A DNA stretch of 50,250 nt from IMG/VR virus record IMGVR_UViG_3300024319_000592, positions 1 through 50,250 of that record, one strand, 5' to 3'. The stretch's first letter is position 1, and each line of letters begins with the position of its first letter. The notes below the pieces were generated by a model that worked only from the letters and a program-made list of their open reading frames with translations, was not told where the DNA came from and did not search any database. This document shows positions 48,417 to 50,250 of the stretch, in pieces. The position numbers and the translations under genes were made by a program. This stretch comes from a virus.

Positions 48417-48825
48417 TTTCAATAAGCATATGTCGTAAACTTTTGCCATCAATAATGATATCGCCTAATACTCGGCCGCCGAACTTATCCCATTTATAAA
48501 TTGCTACTTGAAGCGTTGTTGCTCCGTTCAACTGATCTTTAGTAAACTGTGATGCTTGTTCGCCCCATGCAGCCTCGGACTCGCATTCTGCTCTCCAGCT
48601 CTTTTCGGGAGTGTCTACTCCATAAACACGAATACTTAATTCCTGTTTAAGTGGCTCTGGCAAAAAGTCTGCTCTAAAGGCTACAGTATCTCCATCAATG
48701 ACTCTAGTTATTTCAAAGTCGTAAACGACCATATCAACTTCTTTGGCTGATGTTGTATTTGCAAACAAGAATCCTAACATTAGCATTCCTATTACTACTA
48801 AACCTCTACCTATATTTCTATTCAT
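48367..48825 (-). CDS. Secreted staphylococcal-nuclease-like protein
   Basis: 152 residues. An N-terminal signal segment (about 1-27) is followed by RVIDGDTVAF (Asp46), IRVYGVDTPEK (Arg66, Asp71, Thr72, Glu74) and KFGGRVLGDI (Arg118), so the active-site set is complete, unlike the cytosolic copy. It would act in the periplasm or outside. Late box 48939-48946 and tRNA-Asn precede it. Confidence 0.83.
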   Translation of the reverse strand: MNRNIGRGLVVIGMLMLGFLFANTTSAKEVDMVVYDFEITRVIDGDTVAFRADFLPEPLKQELSIRVYGVDTPEKSWRAECESEAAWGEQASQFTKDQLNGATTLQVAIYKWDKFGGRVLGDIIIDGKSLRHMLIENGFAREYYGDKKESWC

Positions 48826-48844
48826 AATTTAATTTCCTTAAATT

Positions 48845-48920
48845 TGGCTCCCCAAGCTGGGCTCGAACCAACGACAACCTGATTAACAGTCAGGTGCTCT
48901 ACCAACTGAGCTATTGAGGA
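48845..48920 (-). tRNA. tRNA-Asn(GTT)
   Basis: 76 nt with encoded CCA. Acceptor TCCTCAA/TTGGGGA, anticodon GTT in loop CTGTTAA. Confidence 0.9.
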
Positions 48921-48938
48921 TTATTTTGTATATACTTG

Positions 48939-48946
48939 TATTTATA
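48939..48946 (-). promoter_or_regulatory. Late promoter box TATAAATA
   Basis: Exact consensus upstream of tRNA-Asn and the secreted nuclease, overlapping the end of the 293-aa gene. Confidence 0.6.
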
Positions 48947-49823
48947 AGTACTTGTTAAAGGTACTAGCATATAATTCTTTTTTACGCTTATATAACTTAT
49001 CATAATCAATAAGAAATTTTTTCAATCTAAAAGACGGCATTATTTCTAAATAATCTAATATTACTGAAGGATGATCAAACCAATCATCAGTAACAACTAT
49101 ATGACTTTTTTCTGAGTTTGCATATGTAAATAGTGTATCAGTAAAATCTTCTTGTTGTTGTCTTTTTGTCTCAAATAATCTAGCATGATCCTCGGCGTCG
49201 ATTAGTGTAATACTATCCATGCCTTTTTCTAATGCATCTGCTAAATCATGATGTGCAAAATTTAATTGCCACATATATTTCAATGTACCATTCTGAAATG
49301 CTTGATTGAATTGTTCACTATATTTTTCATTCCACACTTCATGCCAATTTTCAATATTATGTTCGCTAGCCCAAAGTTGTGTTTGGTCAGTAATGTCTTT
49401 TGTTGTTTCTATCCATGCAAATGCATACTGACTTATATAAAAAAATAACTGCTCCTCTGCACTATTATCAACTAGTATTGTTTTATCTGCTTTAATAGTA
49501 TTATCTAAGTTTGCTAAATTACTAGTATAATTACTCCAAAGAAAATAATCAAACTGTGATTTTATTGTCTCATCAAATACTGATATAGGATCTACTATAC
49601 CTTTTTGAGAATTATCTAGCAATGCAATAGATTCTTTATGTAATGAATGAAGCGGTGCTTTTTCATCTTCAATTGCAATAGCACCAATATGGTGTCCATT
49701 TGGCCTACAATAGCCTGTGTTGAACGCATATAAGTCTTTTGGACCTATATTAAGTTCTTGCGAAAGCCACCAGTGTATTGCTGGTGCACTTCCTGTATCA
49801 TGTTGGTAAATGGATATGTCCAT
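48942..49823 (-). CDS. Protein of unknown function, 293 aa
   Basis: 293 residues, Asp/His/Trp-rich; YQHDTGSAPAIHWWLSQEL at the start, SHIVVTDDWFDHP near 245. Soluble. The size and Trp/His density recall phage transferase-like proteins (sulfo- or glycosyl-), but no motif is certain. Starts 16 bp before tRNA-Ala on the minus strand. Confidence 0.6.
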   Translation of the reverse strand: MDISIYQHDTGSAPAIHWWLSQELNIGPKDLYAFNTGYCRPNGHHIGAIAIEDEKAPLHSLHKESIALLDNSQKGIVDPISVFDETIKSQFDYFLWSNYTSNLANLDNTIKADKTILVDNSAEEQLFFYISQYAFAWIETTKDITDQTQLWASEHNIENWHEVWNEKYSEQFNQAFQNGTLKYMWQLNFAHHDLADALEKGMDSITLIDAEDHARLFETKRQQQEDFTDTLFTYANSEKSHIVVTDDWFDHPSVILDYLEIMPSFRLKKFLIDYDKLYKRKKELYASTFNKYL

Positions 49824-49839
49824 AAGTTATCCTATAGTT

Positions 49840-49915
49840 TGGTGGAGGTAAGCGGGATCGAACCGCTGACCTTCTGGTTGCAAACCAGACGCTCTCCCAT
49901 CTGAGCTATACCCCC
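49840..49915 (-). tRNA. tRNA-Ala(TGC)
   Basis: 76 nt with encoded CCA. Acceptor GGGGGTA/TACCTCC, anticodon TGC in loop TTTGCAA. Confidence 0.92.
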
Positions 49916-50121
49916 TATTTGAAATACTTAGCAAGCATTTCTTTGCGATCATGTGCTGATGCCATTTTATCAAGTTCACCTTGAATAGCTTCCATTACAT
50001 CACTGTGTTCGCCTATTCCTGCGGGATTAGTTAAATATATTTCAACATTCATTTTGTGTAATTGAATTTCACCGTCTGCATGTTGTATAGCTGTTTTTAA
50101 CATCTCATCTCTAAGTTTCAT
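49915..50121 (-). CDS. Small helical protein, 68 aa
   Basis: 68 residues, charged helices (DEMLKTAIQHADGEIQLHKM ...). Its stop overlaps the tRNA-Ala 5' end by one base. Late box at 50205-50212 upstream. Marine phages have similar short proteins; unknown. Confidence 0.6.
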   Translation of the reverse strand: MKLRDEMLKTAIQHADGEIQLHKMNVEIYLTNPAGIGEHSDVMEAIQGELDKMASAHDRKEMLAKYFK

Positions 50122-50204
50122 TTATATATCTTTCTTTTTTATTCTGTCTATTTGTATTTCCGATTACAACTTGTTACAGTTGGGCGTCCTGTGCCTCTCT
50201 CTCG

Positions 50205-50212
50205 TATTTATA
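50205..50212 (-). promoter_or_regulatory. Late promoter box TATAAATA
   Basis: TATAAATA on the minus strand, about 84 bp before the 68-aa gene. Confidence 0.6.
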
Positions 50213-50225
50213 TTCTCTTTTTATA

Positions 50226-50250
50226 TGGTGCCGGTAGAATGATTCGAACA
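50226..50250 (-). tRNA. Partial tRNA at the right edge
   Basis: Minus-strand ...TTCGAAT CATTC TACCGGC A CCA: T-arm 3' half, acceptor and encoded CCA. The rest, including the anticodon, lies outside the window. Confidence 0.7.

Noticed and set aside
1-50250. CRISPR array, insertion sequence or rRNA genes
   Set aside because: No regularly spaced direct repeats, transposase motifs or rRNA-like stretches were seen.
1-50250. SmpB gene as partner for the tmRNA
   Set aside because: No frame shows SmpB features; the phage may rely on host SmpB or carry it elsewhere.

Overview
The window is AT-rich, gene-dense phage DNA. It carries T4-like late promoters (NATAAATA) before many genes, host-type TTGACA/TATAAT promoters, a tail-fibre gene with repeated modules, an endolysin, spanin and holin-like genes, PhoH and a set of tRNAs. 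This fits the genome of a large T4-like marine myovirus. Three features suggest an alphaproteobacterial (SAR11-like or related) host: a circularly permuted two-piece tmRNA, a DUF1127-type small protein and a ROSE-like hairpin before hsp20. The host assignment is inference. Almost every gene is on the minus strand. The exceptions are phoH (15412-16146), an unknown gene (23655-24863) and a two-gene unit (27538-28591).

Layout. 1-3122: a >1040-codon multidomain polyprotein (tRNA nucleotidyltransferase-like head, HAD nucleotidase, ParB-like patch, ADP-ribosyltransferase-like C-terminus) that runs off the left edge. 3127-6774: repeat and membrane proteins and the UV-damage endonuclease UvdE. 6884-15263: virion-type genes with a tail fibre, then a J-domain protein, ClpA, an overlapping spanin pair and two structural-type genes. 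15412-23536: PhoH, HAD hydrolase, radical SAM, lysis genes, an HNH nuclease, a run of very small membrane-protein genes, and seven tRNAs. 23655-30686: unknown plus-strand gene, tRNA-Arg, an outer-membrane beta-barrel, the tmRNA, IscU, an acetyltransferase, a peroxiredoxin, an MscS-like protein plus lipase, a ligase-fold protein lacking its catalytic lysine, a chain of tiny TAATG/ATGA-coupled genes including DUF1127, and a structured leader. 30687-39697: GMP reductase, cytidylyltransferase, GATase, ClpS, Hsp20, bS21, IF-3, ClpX, a large membrane protein, a nuclease, a P-loop kinase and ClpP. 39713-50250: small accessory genes under a shared promoter type, HD alarmone-hydrolase-like protein, DNA ligase, ferredoxin-NADP reductase, a split radical SAM/SPASM pair, a secreted nuclease and more tRNAs.

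How it works together. The main find is a distributed translation and proteolysis takeover set. It comprises tmRNA (tag ANDNYSPEMALAA), ClpA, ClpX (both with intact IGF loops), ClpP (intact triad), ClpS, Hsp20, a J-protein, IF-3, bS21 and at least eleven tRNAs with encoded CCA. The tag ends in ALAA, the type of signal that ClpXP and ClpAP recognise, so the phage appears to supply both the tagging RNA and the degrading machine. SmpB was not seen in this window. A second theme is redox and Fe-S support (IscU, ferredoxin-NADP reductase, peroxiredoxin, two radical SAM systems). A third is nucleotide control (GuaC, HD hydrolase, HAD nucleotidases). Two start-codon patterns stand out: several late promoters sit exactly five bases before an ATG (candidate leaderless mRNAs), and five early-type promoters share an AAGACATCTT spacer element.
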